The translations under genes were made by a program, and so were the position numbers. Under the pieces are notes generated by a model. That model searched no databases and had not been told where the DNA came from. It worked only from the letters and a program-made list of their open reading frames with translations. From Pseudoduganella ginsengisoli (GTDB lineage Bacteria > Pseudomonadota > Gammaproteobacteria > Burkholderiales > Burkholderiaceae_D), in assembly GCF_009720865.1 (NCBI RefSeq), contig NZ_WNLA01000004.1, forward strand, positions 310,001 through 374,000: a stretch of DNA of 64,000 nucleotides, in the 5' to 3' direction. Positions 18,356 to 27,674 of this stretch are shown here, piece after piece. Position 1 is the stretch's first letter; each line of letters opens with the position of its first letter.

Positions 18356-19657
18356 ATGGCTACCCGAGAACAGCAAATCGCCGCATTACAGCAGGACTGG
18401 GACACGAATCCGCGCTGGAAAGGCGTGACCCGCACCTATACGGCCGCGGACGTGGTGCGCTTGCGGGGCTCGCTGAAAATCGAGCATACGCTGGCGCAGC
18501 GGGGCGCGGAAAAACTGTGGCATCTCGTCAATAACGAACCCTTCGTCAACGCACTGGGGGCGCTGACGGGCAACCAGGCCATGCAGCAAGTCAAAGCGGG
18601 ATTGAAGGCGATTTACTTGTCCGGCTGGCAAGTTGCGGGCGATGCCAACGTGGCCGGTGAAATGTATCCGGACCAGTCGCTGTATCCCGCCAATTCCGTG
18701 CCGATGGTGGTGCGCCGCATTAACAATACGTTCCAGCGGGCCGACCAGATTCAATGGTCCGAAGGCAAAGACGACATCGATTATTTCGCGCCCATCGTGG
18801 CCGATGCGGAAGCAGGTTTCGGCGGCGTGCTCAATGCGTATGAATTGATGAAAGCCATGATCGAAGCCGGTGCGGCAGGCGTGCACTTTGAAGACCAGCT
18901 GGCGTCCGTCAAAAAGTGCGGCCACATGGGCGGCAAGGTGCTGGTGCCGTCGCGTGAAGCCGTGGAAAAATTGACGGCGGCGCGGCTGGCGGCGGACGTG
19001 ATGGGCACGCCGACCTTGGTGATTGCCCGCACGGATGCGGAAGCGGCGGATTTGCTGACGTCCGATATCGACGTCAATGACCAGCCTTTTTGCACGGGCG
19101 AGCGCACGGTGGAAGGGTTTTATAAAGTGCGGGCCGGTCTTGAGCAGGCGGTTTCCCGCGCGCTCGCGTATGCGCCGTATGCAGATCTCGTGTGGTGCGA
19201 AACAGGCAAGCCGGATCTGGTCTTTGCCAAGAAATTCGCCGAAGCCGTGCATGCGCAATTCCCCGGCAAGATGCTGGCGTATAACTGTTCGCCGTCGTTC
19301 AACTGGAAGAAAAACCTGGATGACGCCACCATTGCAAAATTCCAGCGCGAACTGGGCGCCATGGGCTATAAATTCCAGTTCATCACGCTGGCAGGCTTCC
19401 ATTCGCTGAATTACTCGATGTTCAATCTGGCGCACGGCTATGCGCGGCGCCAGATGCCGGCCTTCGTGGAATTGCAGGAATCCGAATTTGCGGCGGCAGA
19501 AAAGGGCTTCACGGCTGTCAAGCACCAGCGGGAAGTGGGGACCGGCTACTTCGATGCGGTCACGCAAACCATCCAGCAAGGCCAGAGCTCGACCACGGCG
19601 CTGCATGGTTCCACGGAAAATGAACAATTCTTTGAAGGCGGCAAGAAGGTTGCGTAA
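18356..19657 (+). CDS. aceA: Isocitrate lyase
   Basis: Cleaves isocitrate to glyoxylate and succinate, the first step of the glyoxylate shunt used for growth on acetate and fatty acids. 433 aa, the usual length of the short bacterial form. The catalytic signature [13 protein letters not shown] is present, with the preceding [12 protein letters not shown] metal/substrate site and later [19 protein letters not shown] lies 6 nt before the ATG. It is monocistronic: a long leader lies upstream and a hairpin with a T tract at 19675-19710 lies downstream. Malate synthase is not in this window. Confidence 0.97.
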   Translation: MATREQQIAALQQDWDTNPRWKGVTRTYTAADVVRLRGSLKIEHTLAQRGAEKLWHLVNNEPFVNALGALTGNQAMQQVKAGLKAIYLSGWQVAGDANVAGEMYPDQSLYPANSVPMVVRRINNTFQRADQIQWSEGKDDIDYFAPIVADAEAGFGGVLNAYELMKAMIEAGAAGVHFEDQLASVKKCGHMGGKVLVPSREAVEKLTAARLAADVMGTPTLVIARTDAEAADLLTSDIDVNDQPFCTGERTVEGFYKVRAGLEQAVSRALAYAPYADLVWCETGKPDLVFAKKFAEAVHAQFPGKMLAYNCSPSFNWKKNLDDATIAKFQRELGAMGYKFQFITLAGFHSLNYSMFNLAHGYARRQMPAFVELQESEFAAAEKGFTAVKHQREVGTGYFDAVTQTIQQGQSSTTALHGSTENEQFFEGGKKVA

Positions 19658-19674
19658 TCGTCAGGATAGGGCGG

Positions 19675-19710
19675 CCGCCGCCAGTCTCCTCCTGGCGCGC
19701 GGCGGTTTTT
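19675..19710 (+). terminator. Rho-independent terminator after aceA
   Basis: GC-rich stem CCGCCGCCAG / CTGGCGCGCGGCGG (small bulge) followed directly by TTTTT, 18 bp after the aceA stop. Confidence 0.75.
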
Positions 19711-19731
19711 GCATGGGGCGGCCTGTATAAT
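19705..19731 (+). promoter_or_regulatory. Candidate sigma-70 promoter for rlmJ
   Basis: A perfect -10 box TATAAT at 19726-19731 lies 39 bp before the rlmJ start. The -35 region falls in the T tract of the preceding terminator (TTTTTG near 19706) and matches poorly. Confidence 0.45.
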
Positions 19732-19770
19732 GCACCCCTTGCAGCACCATCCACCAAGAGGAAAAATCCC

Positions 19771-21384
19771 ATGTTCAGTTACCGCCACGCCTTCCACGCC
19801 GGCAACCACGCCGACGTGCTGAAGCACTTTGTGTTGATCCAGTTATTGCAATACATGAACCGGAAAGACACTGCCTACACGTATATCGATACCCATGCGG
19901 GTGCGGGCGTGTACCAGCTGGACGGGGAGTATGCGGCAAAAAGCGGCGAGTCGGCGACCGGTATCGGCCCCCTGTGGGAGCGCGACGATTTGCCGCAAGC
20001 GCTGGCGGAATACGTGAATTTGATCAAGGGGATGAACCCGAGTGGCAAGCTGCGCTTTTATCCGGGCTCGCCTTATTGCGCCGAGCAGGTGGCGCGCGAA
20101 CAAGACCGCCTGCGCATGTATGAAATGCACCCGGCCGATTTCAAGCTGTGTACCGATAACTTCCGCAAGCTGGCCGAACATGCGGCTGCGCAGGGCCACC
20201 GTCCATCCGTGCGCGGCCAGCGCGCGCTGGTGACGCGCGCCGACGGTTTCCAGTCGCTCAAAGCGCTGTTGCCGCCGCCATCGCGCCGTGCCGTCGTGCT
20301 GTGCGACCCGCCGTATGAAGACAAGCAGGATTACCGCAAGGTGACGGACATGCTGCAGGAAGCCATCAAGCGCTTCCCGGGCGGCACGTACGCCGTGTGG
20401 TACCCGATCTTGCAGCGCATCGAAGCACGCAATTTTGCCGAGCGCTTGAAGCATTTGCCGGGCACCGAATGGCTGAACGTGTCGCTGACAATCCGCACGC
20501 CGGGGCCGGACGGTTTTGGCGGCTTGCATAGCAGCGGCATGTTCATCATCAATCCGCCTTACACGCTGGAAGCCACGCTCAAGCAAGTGATGCCATACCT
20601 GGTGGACGTGCTCGGTGTCGATGAGGGCGCGGCATTTGTGCTGGAATCCGGCCTGGCCGCCACGACACCGCGCATGACGGCGTCGCCGCATGCCGATGGC
20701 CCGCGCGCGGCTGCGTCGCCGCGCAGCAGCGGCAAGCGTGCAGGTCCGGAAGGCTCCGGCGGCGGCAGCGTTTATGGCGGCGGCAAAGCCCGCGGCGGAT
20801 CGGGACGGCCTCGCAGCGAGCGCCCGGAAGGCGGGCGTGGCGGCGATGACGGATTTGGCGGTGGGCGGCAGGGCAATGAACGCGGCGGCATGGAAGGTTC
20901 CAATCGTGGCCGCCCGGGCAGCGAACGCATGCGCGATGCACGTCCTGCCGGCGGCCGCGACGGCGGATATGACAGCCGCGGCCAGCGCGCGGACGAGCGC
21001 GGGTATCAGAACCGTCCTCAGCGTGATGGCGGCGAGCGTGGCTATCCGAACCGGTCCCAGCGTGACAGCGATGAGCGTGCCCATGGCGGCCGTGCACAGC
21101 GCGGTGGTGACGAGCGCAGCTTTGAAAGCCGTTCCCGGCGCAGCGGTGAAGGGCGCGGCGATGAGGGACGTCCTCAACGTGGTGGCGAAGGAAGCGGCTA
21201 CGAAAGCCGCCCGCCACGTGGCGGTGACGGCGCCGGCTACGGCCGAAGCACTGGCCGTCCGTCCGGCATGGGCGGCTCCGGTCCGGCGGACGGCGGCAGC
21301 CAGCGCGGCGCCCGCCCTGCGGGGAAACCCTTCGTGGGCACGGGCCGGACGTCGGGACCGCGCAACGGCCCCCGCAAAGGTTGA
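19771..21384 (+). CDS. rlmJ: 23S rRNA (adenine(2030)-N6)-methyltransferase RlmJ with long Arg/Gly-rich C-terminal tail
   Basis: Residues 1-285 match RlmJ, which methylates A2030 of 23S rRNA: MFSYRHAFHAGNHADVLKHF at the N-terminus, the SAM-site segment YIDTHAGAGVY and the catalytic LCDPPYEDKQDY motif, ending with an FIINPPYTLEATLK block. Known RlmJ proteins stop near 280 residues. Here the frame continues for about 240 more, rich in Gly, Arg, Ser, Asp and Glu with repeated units such as RPQRGGEGSGYESRPPRG. The tail looks disordered and resembles RGG RNA-binding tails. The codon use stays that of the genome, so this is no simple read-through of noncoding DNA. Confidence 0.93.
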   Translation: MFSYRHAFHAGNHADVLKHFVLIQLLQYMNRKDTAYTYIDTHAGAGVYQLDGEYAAKSGESATGIGPLWERDDLPQALAEYVNLIKGMNPSGKLRFYPGSPYCAEQVAREQDRLRMYEMHPADFKLCTDNFRKLAEHAAAQGHRPSVRGQRALVTRADGFQSLKALLPPPSRRAVVLCDPPYEDKQDYRKVTDMLQEAIKRFPGGTYAVWYPILQRIEARNFAERLKHLPGTEWLNVSLTIRTPGPDGFGGLHSSGMFIINPPYTLEATLKQVMPYLVDVLGVDEGAAFVLESGLAATTPRMTASPHADGPRAAASPRSSGKRAGPEGSGGGSVYGGGKARGGSGRPRSERPEGGRGGDDGFGGGRQGNERGGMEGSNRGRPGSERMRDARPAGGRDGGYDSRGQRADERGYQNRPQRDGGERGYPNRSQRDSDERAHGGRAQRGGDERSFESRSRRSGEGRGDEGRPQRGGEGSGYESRPPRGGDGAGYGRSTGRPSGMGGSGPADGGSQRGARPAGKPFVGTGRTSGPRNGPRKG

Positions 21385-21404
21385 AAAAGTTGTAACGAAA
21401 AGTA

Positions 21405-21432
21405 TTGTCAGGACTGCATTGTTAGGTATAGG
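21405..21432 (+). promoter_or_regulatory. Candidate sigma-70 promoter for the EAL-HDOD gene
   Basis: TTGTCA (21405-21410), a 16-nt spacer, then TATAGG (21427-21432), about 90 bp before the ATG at 21525. The -35 is good and the -10 is moderate. Confidence 0.4.
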
Positions 21433-21524
21433 CTAGTATTAACCGGACGCTACAACAGGTCTGGCGGCGCCGTAGCGGTTTGCATGCCGCTGCGCTATCA
21501 CTAACTTGCAGATTGAGGCCGTTC

Positions 21525-22790
21525 ATGACCACGCCTGCGGACTTTTCTCCTGCTATTGCGAACCAGTTTTATCTGGCCCGACAACCTATCCTCAATCGCA
21601 GCCAGCGTCTGGTTGCCTATGAATTGCTGTTCCGCCATGCCGATGCGCAATCCGCCCACGTGACGGACAATGCCACGGCCACCGCTTCCGTCATTGCCCA
21701 TGCCAGCGAGCTGGGCATGGAACAGGTGGTGGGCGAGCAAATGGCGTTCGTCAATGTCGATGAAGTGGGGCTGATGAGTGATTTCATCCACTTCCTGCCC
21801 ACGGATAAAGTCATCCTGGAAATCCTGGAAACCGTGCATGCGACGCCGGACGTGCTGGCGCGGGTACGGGAATTGAAAGAGCAGGGCTTCCGGTTTGCGC
21901 TCGACGACGTGATCCATCACACGGAAGACGTGCAAAAATTCCAGCCGATGGCCGATGTCATCAAGGTCGATATCCACGACATGCCCCGCGCGGAACTCGA
22001 TACGCTGGCGCACAGCTTGAAAAATTCACGGCAAAAGCTGCTGGCGGAAAAGGTGGAAACCATCGAGGAATTCCAGCACTGCATGGACCTCGGTTTTGAA
22101 TATTTCCAGGGTTATTACTTTGCCCGCCCTGTCATCCTTAGCGGCAAGAAGATTGAGCCGTCACACATGGCCATCTTGCATTTGCTGAACCTGTTGAACA
22201 CGGATGCGGACCAGCAGGAAATCGAGCGCAGCGTGAAACACGATGCGCTGATTACGCTCAATTTGCTGCGCCTGGTCAATACGCCGGCAGTGGGGGCGCG
22301 CTTCCGCATCAATTCCGTCAGCCATGCGTTGATCGTGCTGGGGCGGCGGCAATTGCAGCGGTGGCTGCAGATACTGCTCTATGTAAAGAGCGGGCCTAAG
22401 CAGGAATTTGATTCGCCGCTTCTGCTGATGGCCACTACCCGCGGCAAAATGATGGAATTGATGATGGAGCGCTTGCACCCGGGCCAGCGCACCGGTGCGG
22501 ATATCGGCTTCACGGTCGGCATCATGTCGCTGATGAATACGCTGTTTTCCGTGCCGATGGAAGACATCCTCGACAGCGTCAATGTCATTGACGACGTGCG
22601 CGCCGCGCTGCTGTACCGGCGCGGCGAATATGGCGGCATGCTGTCGTTGATCGAGCATGTCGAACGGGCGGGGGATGGTGAAGAGATGGCCGGGTTGCTG
22701 GATAACCTGGGGCTGGAACCGGCGGATTTGTTTGAAATCCAGGTGACGGCGTATGACTGGGTCAATGAATACCGGGCGGGGCTGCACTGA
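21525..22790 (+). CDS. EAL-HDOD (YuxH-type) signalling protein with degenerate EAL domain
   Basis: 421 aa from the ATG at 21525. The N-terminal 200 residues are an EAL-like domain (YLARQPILNRSQRLVAYELLFR, FALDDV, ADVIKVDI, LLAEKVET, YFQGYYFARP). The metal-binding EAL signature is replaced by YELLFR, so c-di-GMP hydrolysis is doubtful. The C-terminal 200 residues are an HDOD domain (LLRLVNTPAVGARFRINSVSHAL). Members of this two-domain class act in signalling and motility, often without phosphodiesterase activity. It is a single gene between rlmJ and a converging gene pair. Confidence 0.88.
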   Translation: MTTPADFSPAIANQFYLARQPILNRSQRLVAYELLFRHADAQSAHVTDNATATASVIAHASELGMEQVVGEQMAFVNVDEVGLMSDFIHFLPTDKVILEILETVHATPDVLARVRELKEQGFRFALDDVIHHTEDVQKFQPMADVIKVDIHDMPRAELDTLAHSLKNSRQKLLAEKVETIEEFQHCMDLGFEYFQGYYFARPVILSGKKIEPSHMAILHLLNLLNTDADQQEIERSVKHDALITLNLLRLVNTPAVGARFRINSVSHALIVLGRRQLQRWLQILLYVKSGPKQEFDSPLLLMATTRGKMMELMMERLHPGQRTGADIGFTVGIMSLMNTLFSVPMEDILDSVNVIDDVRAALLYRRGEYGGMLSLIEHVERAGDGEEMAGLLDNLGLEPADLFEIQVTAYDWVNEYRAGLH

Positions 22791-22844
22791 GCATGGATGC
22801 CGCGGCACGCTGCGCGCCCCGCGGCAATTTATGCTGAGCGTGCG

Positions 22845-23588
22845 TTACTGGCCCAATATCAAAAACACGGTCGGCTTCTTGTGGAAGTCCGGCGTCTTGC
22901 CCGCCGCAAGCTGACCCTTCCACTGCGCGACGGTCATGGTCTTGATGGTTTCGCCAGGCAGGCTGATGTCGGTGGCCACACACACGAGCGTGGTGCCATG
23001 GCAGCTGGCGGTAATCGCTTCCAGCATCGGGCCATTGCGGTACGGTGTTTCAATAAACAGCTGCGTCTGCTTTTCATGGCGCGAGCGGATTTCCAGTTCT
23101 TTCAAGCGCTTGCTGCGCAGTGCTGCATCGGTTGGCAGGTAGCCGTTGAAAGCAAAGCTCTGGCCATTCAAGCCGCTTGCCATGACGGCCAGCAGCAGCG
23201 ACGACGGTCCCACCAAAGGCCGCACGGGAATGCCGTGCTGGTGCGCCAGGCGCACCAGGTCCGCGCCCGGATCGGCCACGGCCGGCACGCCGGCTTCGGA
23301 CAGCAAGCCCGCATCTTCACCGGCCAGCAGCGGTTCCAATAAGCCTTTCAGCGCCGCCGGCGGCGTATTCACGTTCAATTCGCTGATGCGGATTTCCTGC
23401 ATCGGCTTGGCCAACGGGTAATTCGCGCTGACGAGTTTTAAGAAAGCGCGCGCCGTCTTGGCGTTTTCCGCCACGAAATTGACGAGGCCGGCCGTGGTGG
23501 CTTGTACGTGTTCAGGGATGACGTGCGACAGCGATTCAGTGTCGCCCAGGGTATTCGGGATCAGGAACAGGGTGCCGGTCATATTCAT
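22845..23588 (-). CDS. SAM-dependent methyltransferase, tetrapyrrole-methylase fold (RsmI-like)
   Basis: 247 aa with the tetrapyrrole (corrin/porphyrin) methylase fold: TGTLFLIPNTLGD at the N-terminus, SEAGVPAVADPGADLVRLAHQ, LVGPSSLLLAVMASGLNGQSFAFNGYLP and LFIETPYRN. This set is that of RsmI, which 2'-O-methylates C1402 of 16S rRNA, but the N-terminal half is divergent. The family member found beside maf in Burkholderiales is usually called only a SAM-dependent methyltransferase. Its start overlaps the maf stop by 4 bp (ATGA on the minus strand). Confidence 0.82.
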   Translation of the reverse strand: MNMTGTLFLIPNTLGDTESLSHVIPEHVQATTAGLVNFVAENAKTARAFLKLVSANYPLAKPMQEIRISELNVNTPPAALKGLLEPLLAGEDAGLLSEAGVPAVADPGADLVRLAHQHGIPVRPLVGPSSLLLAVMASGLNGQSFAFNGYLPTDAALRSKRLKELEIRSRHEKQTQLFIETPYRNGPMLEAITASCHGTTLVCVATDISLPGETIKTMTVAQWKGQLAAGKTPDFHKKPTVFLILGQ

Positions 23589-24208
23589 TTGGTCGGGTGG
23601 AAGAAGGGCACGCCGGCGGCGCGCAGCATGCCGGTCAGGGCAATCAGCGGCAAGCCGGTCAGGGCGGTCGGGTCGTCAGTGGCGATGCGTTCGAGGATGG
23701 CAATGCCCAAACCTTCGTTCTTGGCGCTGCCCGCGCAGTCATACGGCTGCTCTATACGCAGGTAGGCGTCCAGTTCCGCATCCGGTAAATCGCGGAACGT
23801 GACGATGGTTTGTATATCTTCCACTTGCGCGGAATTGTTGCGTCCATCCCACAGGCACAGCGCCGTATGGAAGATCACTTCGCGGCCGCGCATTTTTTGC
23901 AATTGCGCCAGCGCGGCGGCGTGCGAACCGGGTTTGCCGATCTGTTCGTCGTCCAGCGTGGCAACCTGGTCGGAGCCAATCACCAGTGCGCCCGGATGGC
24001 GCGCCGCCACGGCTGCCGCTTTTTCCCGGGCCAGGCGCAGCGCTGTGGCGCTGGGCGTCTCGCCAGGCTTCGGGCTTTCATCGATATCGGGCACGTCGAC
24101 GGAAAACGGCAACTGCAAACGGCCCAGCAATTCCCGGCGGTAGACGGAACTGGAGGCCAGCACCAGTTTCACACCGTTGTCGGGAGGGGAATTTTGAATA
24201 ATCGGCAT
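23585..24208 (-). CDS. Maf-like nucleotide pyrophosphatase (YceF type)
   Basis: Maf proteins hydrolyse non-canonical or modified nucleoside triphosphates; the YceF subgroup prefers 7-methyl-GTP. 206 aa from the ATG at 24208, with KLVLASSSVYRRELLGRL, the DIDES motif, ALRLAREKAAAVAARHP, VIGSDQVATL, a Lys-Pro-Gly KPGSHAAALAQL segment and YDCAGSAKNEGLG. The upstream frame to 24268 would add 20 residues without family similarity. It is divergent from yceD and translationally coupled to the downstream methyltransferase. Confidence 0.92.
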   Translation of the reverse strand: MPIIQNSPPDNGVKLVLASSSVYRRELLGRLQLPFSVDVPDIDESPKPGETPSATALRLAREKAAAVAARHPGALVIGSDQVATLDDEQIGKPGSHAAALAQLQKMRGREVIFHTALCLWDGRNNSAQVEDIQTIVTFRDLPDAELDAYLRIEQPYDCAGSAKNEGLGIAILERIATDDPTALTGLPLIALTGMLRAAGVPFFHPTK

Positions 24209-24334
24209 TGGTTTACTGGCTCGTAGCAATATTTTGTTATATGCTTTGCGCACTGTGATTTGGCGCAAATAAAAATGTGCTCGTAAACAGGCACACCGCA
24301 GAAAATCCTGCTATTATCGCAGGTTTTCCGGGGA

Positions 24335-24838
24335 ATGCTGCTAATGACTGCCTTTGTGATCGACGCGTTTGAATTTTGTCGGACCAATGGAACCCGCGAC
24401 GGCGTAACGCCAGTCGCTGACATGACCCGGTTGGCCAAGGAGACTGCGGACGCCTCCGGTGAAATCACCTGGAAAGCAGAAGGGGGCACCAGCAAGCATG
24501 GTTTCCCGCAGTTGCGCCTGTCGACCAAGGGTACGGTGCAACTGGTTTGCCAGCGCTGCATGCAGCCGTTTGCTCATGAATTGGAGTCGTCGACCCTGCT
24601 GATGCTGGGCAAGGACGATGCAAACGCGGATGAAATCGAAGAGATCATCGACGATGAAACCATCGACGTGATTGTCGGCGCCCGCGAAATGGACTTGATG
24701 TACCTGGTGGAAGATGAAGCCCTGCTGGCATTGCCGCACACGGCCAAACACGAGGAATGTCCGGATACGTCGCTGCTCGACTCGTTGAAGTCCGATGCGC
24801 AGTCGCCGTTTGCAGGTTTGAAGAACCTGAAAAAATAA
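24335..24838 (+). CDS. yceD: YceD/DUF177 family protein (23S rRNA accumulation protein)
   Basis: 167 aa (or 164 from the ATG at 24344). YceD is needed for normal 23S rRNA accumulation and lies before rpmF in most proteobacteria, as here. Visible features are a CQRC metal-like pair (LVCQRCMQPF), an acidic stretch (NADEIEEIIDDETIDVIVGAREMDLMYLVEDEALLALP) and the terminal SPFAGLKNLKK, all characteristic of DUF177. It heads the ribosome/fatty-acid cluster. Two nearby ATGs compete and neither has a strong ribosome-binding site. Confidence 0.93.
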   Translation: MLLMTAFVIDAFEFCRTNGTRDGVTPVADMTRLAKETADASGEITWKAEGGTSKHGFPQLRLSTKGTVQLVCQRCMQPFAHELESSTLLMLGKDDANADEIEEIIDDETIDVIVGAREMDLMYLVEDEALLALPHTAKHEECPDTSLLDSLKSDAQSPFAGLKNLKK

Positions 24839-25045
24839 TCGAATTCAAGTTTGTAGTAGTAAAAAACGTGTCAGACGCGTGCAAGTATCGAGTATTGGCA
24901 TCGTTGTAGTTGTAGTAGAAGTAAGCGTTGGCAAGTGGCTAAGTTACTAATCGTTTTACTAACCATTTGCCGTAGAGATACTCGATTCGCATGTATTTGC
25001 CGGTCGAATGTGTTAGAATCTTAGAACTTTGTATTAGGAGTCATC

Positions 25046-25228
25046 ATGGCAGTTCAACAGAACAAAAAGTCCCCATCGAAGCGTGGCATGCACCGTTCGC
25101 ACGATTTCCTGGTTGCACCAAACCTGGCAGTCGAGCCAACCACCGGTGAAACGCACCTGCGTCACCACATCAGCCCTAACGGTTTCTACCGTGGCCGTAA
25201 AGTGCTGAAGACCAAAAACGACGAGTAA
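25046..25228 (+). CDS. rpmF: 50S ribosomal protein L32
   Basis: 60 aa with the standard [20 protein letters not shown] start of bacterial L32 and a short C-terminus FYRGRKVL. The zinc-binding cysteines of some L32 proteins are absent, as in the usual proteobacterial form. TAGGAG lies 5 nt upstream of the ATG. The 207-bp gap before it (24839-25045) holds repeated GTAGTAG-type tracts and presumably a promoter. It is followed by plsX, a conserved link between ribosome and membrane lipid synthesis. Confidence 0.98.
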   Translation: MAVQQNKKSPSKRGMHRSHDFLVAPNLAVEPTTGETHLRHHISPNGFYRGRKVLKTKNDE

Positions 25229-25376
25229 TCGGCGTTTTTACCCAGAATAAAGGCGGTGCGACGTGAGCTTGACTGACGTTACGCCGCTTTTTTCTTTTCT
25301 TTCGGCTGAATTCCAGCCCGTCATCTGTATCCAGCAGGACTGAACGCAATCCGTTCCGGCCCCGCATCTGTCCCAC

Positions 25377-26429
25377 ATGACAATAAAAATATCCATCGAC
25401 TGCATGGGCGGCGACCACGGCCCGTCTGTCACTATTCCGGCCGCGATTTCCTTTTCCAGGCAAATGCCTGATGTCGAGCTGATCCTGGTCGGCCTGGAAG
25501 ACGTCATCCGCGCGGAATTGAAAAAACACGGCGCGGATACGCTGCCGCGCATTACGATCCAGCACGCTTCCGAACAGGTGGCCATGGACGACCCGCTCGA
25601 GGTTGCCCTGCGCCGTAAAAAAGATTCGTCGATGCGCGTGGCGATCGAGCAAGTCAAAGACGGCAAGGCGCAAGCGGCCGTTTCCGCCGGCAACACCGGC
25701 GCGCTGATGGCTGTCTCCCGCTATGTGCTGAAAACCATGGCCGGTGTCGACCGCCCAGCCATTTGCAGTATCTTGCCCAATGAGAAGGGTGGCCCCACCT
25801 ACATGCTCGACCTGGGCGCCAACGTTGATTGCGAACCGCACCATTTGCACCAGTTCGCCATCATGGGTTCCGTGCTCGTGCACGCAATGGAAGGTATCGA
25901 CAAGCCCACCATCGGCTTGCTGAACGTGGGCACGGAAGATATCAAAGGCAATGAGCTGGTGAAGGCCACGGCCAAGCTGCTGCAGGCCGATAAAGAGCGC
26001 GGCGCACTGAATTACTACGGCAACGTGGAAGGCACGGATATCTTCAAGGGTACTGTGGACCTCGTCGTGTGCGACGGCTTTGTCGGCAACGTGACGTTGA
26101 AGGCCATGGAAGGCTTGGGCCACTTCATGAAAACCGTGATAACCACGGAATTCAAGCGCAATTTCCTGACCATGCTGGGCGCCGTGATTGCCGGTGGCGC
26201 GCTGAAGGCCATGAAAAACAAATTTAACCCATCCCGCTATAACGGCGCCGGTTTGCTGGGCTTGCGCGGCCTGGTGTTCAAGAGCCATGGCGGGGCTGAT
26301 GCGTATGCGTTCGAATGGGCGCTGCGCCGGGCGTACGAGGCAGCAAAAAATGACGTGCAGGCTCAGGTGGCGACCATGATCGCTGAACTGATGCCGCGCG
26401 GTGCGGAACCAACGCAAGAGCAGGCGTAA
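25377..26429 (+). CDS. plsX: Phosphate acyltransferase PlsX
   Basis: Converts acyl-ACP to acyl-phosphate, the first step of the PlsX/PlsY route to phosphatidic acid. 350 aa with [12 protein letters not shown] at the N-terminus, [67 protein letters not shown] and [13 protein letters not shown]. The C-terminal 15 residues ([12 protein letters not shown]) are variable. It follows rpmF by 148 bp and precedes fabH by 135 bp; a CCGGCG/CGCCGG stem lies in the second gap. Confidence 0.98.
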   Translation: MTIKISIDCMGGDHGPSVTIPAAISFSRQMPDVELILVGLEDVIRAELKKHGADTLPRITIQHASEQVAMDDPLEVALRRKKDSSMRVAIEQVKDGKAQAAVSAGNTGALMAVSRYVLKTMAGVDRPAICSILPNEKGGPTYMLDLGANVDCEPHHLHQFAIMGSVLVHAMEGIDKPTIGLLNVGTEDIKGNELVKATAKLLQADKERGALNYYGNVEGTDIFKGTVDLVVCDGFVGNVTLKAMEGLGHFMKTVITTEFKRNFLTMLGAVIAGGALKAMKNKFNPSRYNGAGLLGLRGLVFKSHGGADAYAFEWALRRAYEAAKNDVQAQVATMIAELMPRGAEPTQEQA

Positions 26430-26564
26430 CGCGGGGATGCCGTTCCAAGGGAGCTGCCGGCGTGAGCGCCGGCTGGGAACGCCTCGCAATACGCCGGCCT
26501 GAATATCTGGATACTGGGTGCCGGACCTTTAGGTCGGGCATCCACATAACAGGGATGAAACGGC

Positions 26565-27551
26565 ATGACTTTGTACAGCAAAATTATAGGCACCGGCAGT
26601 TATCTGCCTGAAAAACGTGTGACCAACCAAGACCTGGCTGAGCAATTGGCAGCCAAGGGGATCGAGACTTCGGACGACTGGATCGTCAGCCGCAGCGGCA
26701 TTTCAGCGCGGCACTATGCCGAGCCTGAGCAGAATTCGTCCGACCTGGCGGCCCACGCGGCCCGCAAAGCGCTGGAAATGGCCGGCTTGCAAGCCGACCA
26801 GATCGACTTGATCATTGTTGCCAGCTCGACGCCGGACTTCTTCGGCAGCTTCCCCAGCACCGCCTGCATCGTGCAGCGCAAGCTGGGCATGACCAACCAC
26901 AGTGCGGCAGTCGACGTGCAAGCGGTTTGCAGCGGCTTCGTCTACGCGGTATCGACGGCGGACGCCTTTATCCGCGCCGGCGTGCACAAGAATGTGCTGG
27001 TGATAGGCGCCGAAGTGTTTTCCCGCATTTTGAATTTCGAAGACCGCACCACGTGCGTGCTGTTCGGTGACGGCGCGGGCGCCATTGTGCTGAGCGCGTC
27101 GGAAGAGCCGGGCATCCTGGCCACGAAATTGCATGCTGATGGCCGCCACTCGGACATCCTCAGTGTGCCAGGCACGCTGGCGGGCGGCGCCGTGGCCGGC
27201 AGCTCGTACCTGTACATGGATGGCCAGGCGGTATTCAAGCTGGCCGTAACCGTGCTGGAGCAAGTGGCCAATGAAGCGCTGGAACATGCCGGCATGTCGG
27301 CGGAAGAATTGGATTGGCTGATTCCTCACCAGGCCAATATCCGCATCATGAAAGGCACGGCGAAAAAACTGCGCATGCCGGAAGAAAAAATGGTCGTGAC
27401 CGTGGACCAGCATGGCAATACGTCGGCTGCGTCGATTCCGCTGGCGCTCGATATCGCCGTGCGCGATGGCCGCATCAAGAAAGGCGATAACGTCTTGATG
27501 GAAGGCGTTGGCGGTGGCTTCACGTGGGGCGCCGTCCTGGCGCGGATGTGA
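26565..27551 (+). CDS. fabH: 3-oxoacyl-ACP synthase III (KAS III)
   Basis: Condenses acetyl-CoA with malonyl-ACP to start fatty acid synthesis. 328 aa with the catalytic triad in place: Cys in [13 protein letters not shown], His in IPHQANIRI and Asn in [13 protein letters not shown]. Glycines for the oxyanion region ([12 protein letters not shown]) close the protein. The ATG at 26565 is preceded by an AACAGGGATG element. It stands in the conserved plsX-fabH-fabD order. Confidence 0.98.
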   Translation: MTLYSKIIGTGSYLPEKRVTNQDLAEQLAAKGIETSDDWIVSRSGISARHYAEPEQNSSDLAAHAARKALEMAGLQADQIDLIIVASSTPDFFGSFPSTACIVQRKLGMTNHSAAVDVQAVCSGFVYAVSTADAFIRAGVHKNVLVIGAEVFSRILNFEDRTTCVLFGDGAGAIVLSASEEPGILATKLHADGRHSDILSVPGTLAGGAVAGSSYLYMDGQAVFKLAVTVLEQVANEALEHAGMSAEELDWLIPHQANIRIMKGTAKKLRMPEEKMVVTVDQHGNTSAASIPLALDIAVRDGRIKKGDNVLMEGVGGGFTWGAVLARM

Positions 27552-27584
27552 TTTTTGCCACTGGCGCGGTAAAATAGCGATCTC

Positions 27585-27604
27585 TTTAGAATTAGAGTTC
27601 TAAA
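27585..27604. promoter_or_regulatory. Palindrome in the fabH-fabD gap
   Basis: Perfect inverted repeat TTTAGAA / TTCTAAA with a 6-nt centre (TTAGAG), 70 bp before the fabD start. Its AT-rich, dyad form resembles a repressor operator more than a terminator; no protein can be assigned. Confidence 0.45.
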
Positions 27605-27674
27605 AGTTGGGATGGTGCGGGGAGTTGTCCTACCATGGCACGCCTTAGCCCTGACCAATTAGAACGAGACAGAT

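Noticed and set aside
18030..18428. 132-codon frame in the aceA leader
   Set aside because: It runs into aceA in another frame and has no family features.
20690..21436. 248-codon alternative frame over the RlmJ tail
   Set aside because: The Ala/Met/Val-rich text is the +1 shadow of the Arg/Gly tail; the tail frame is continuous with the methyltransferase core.
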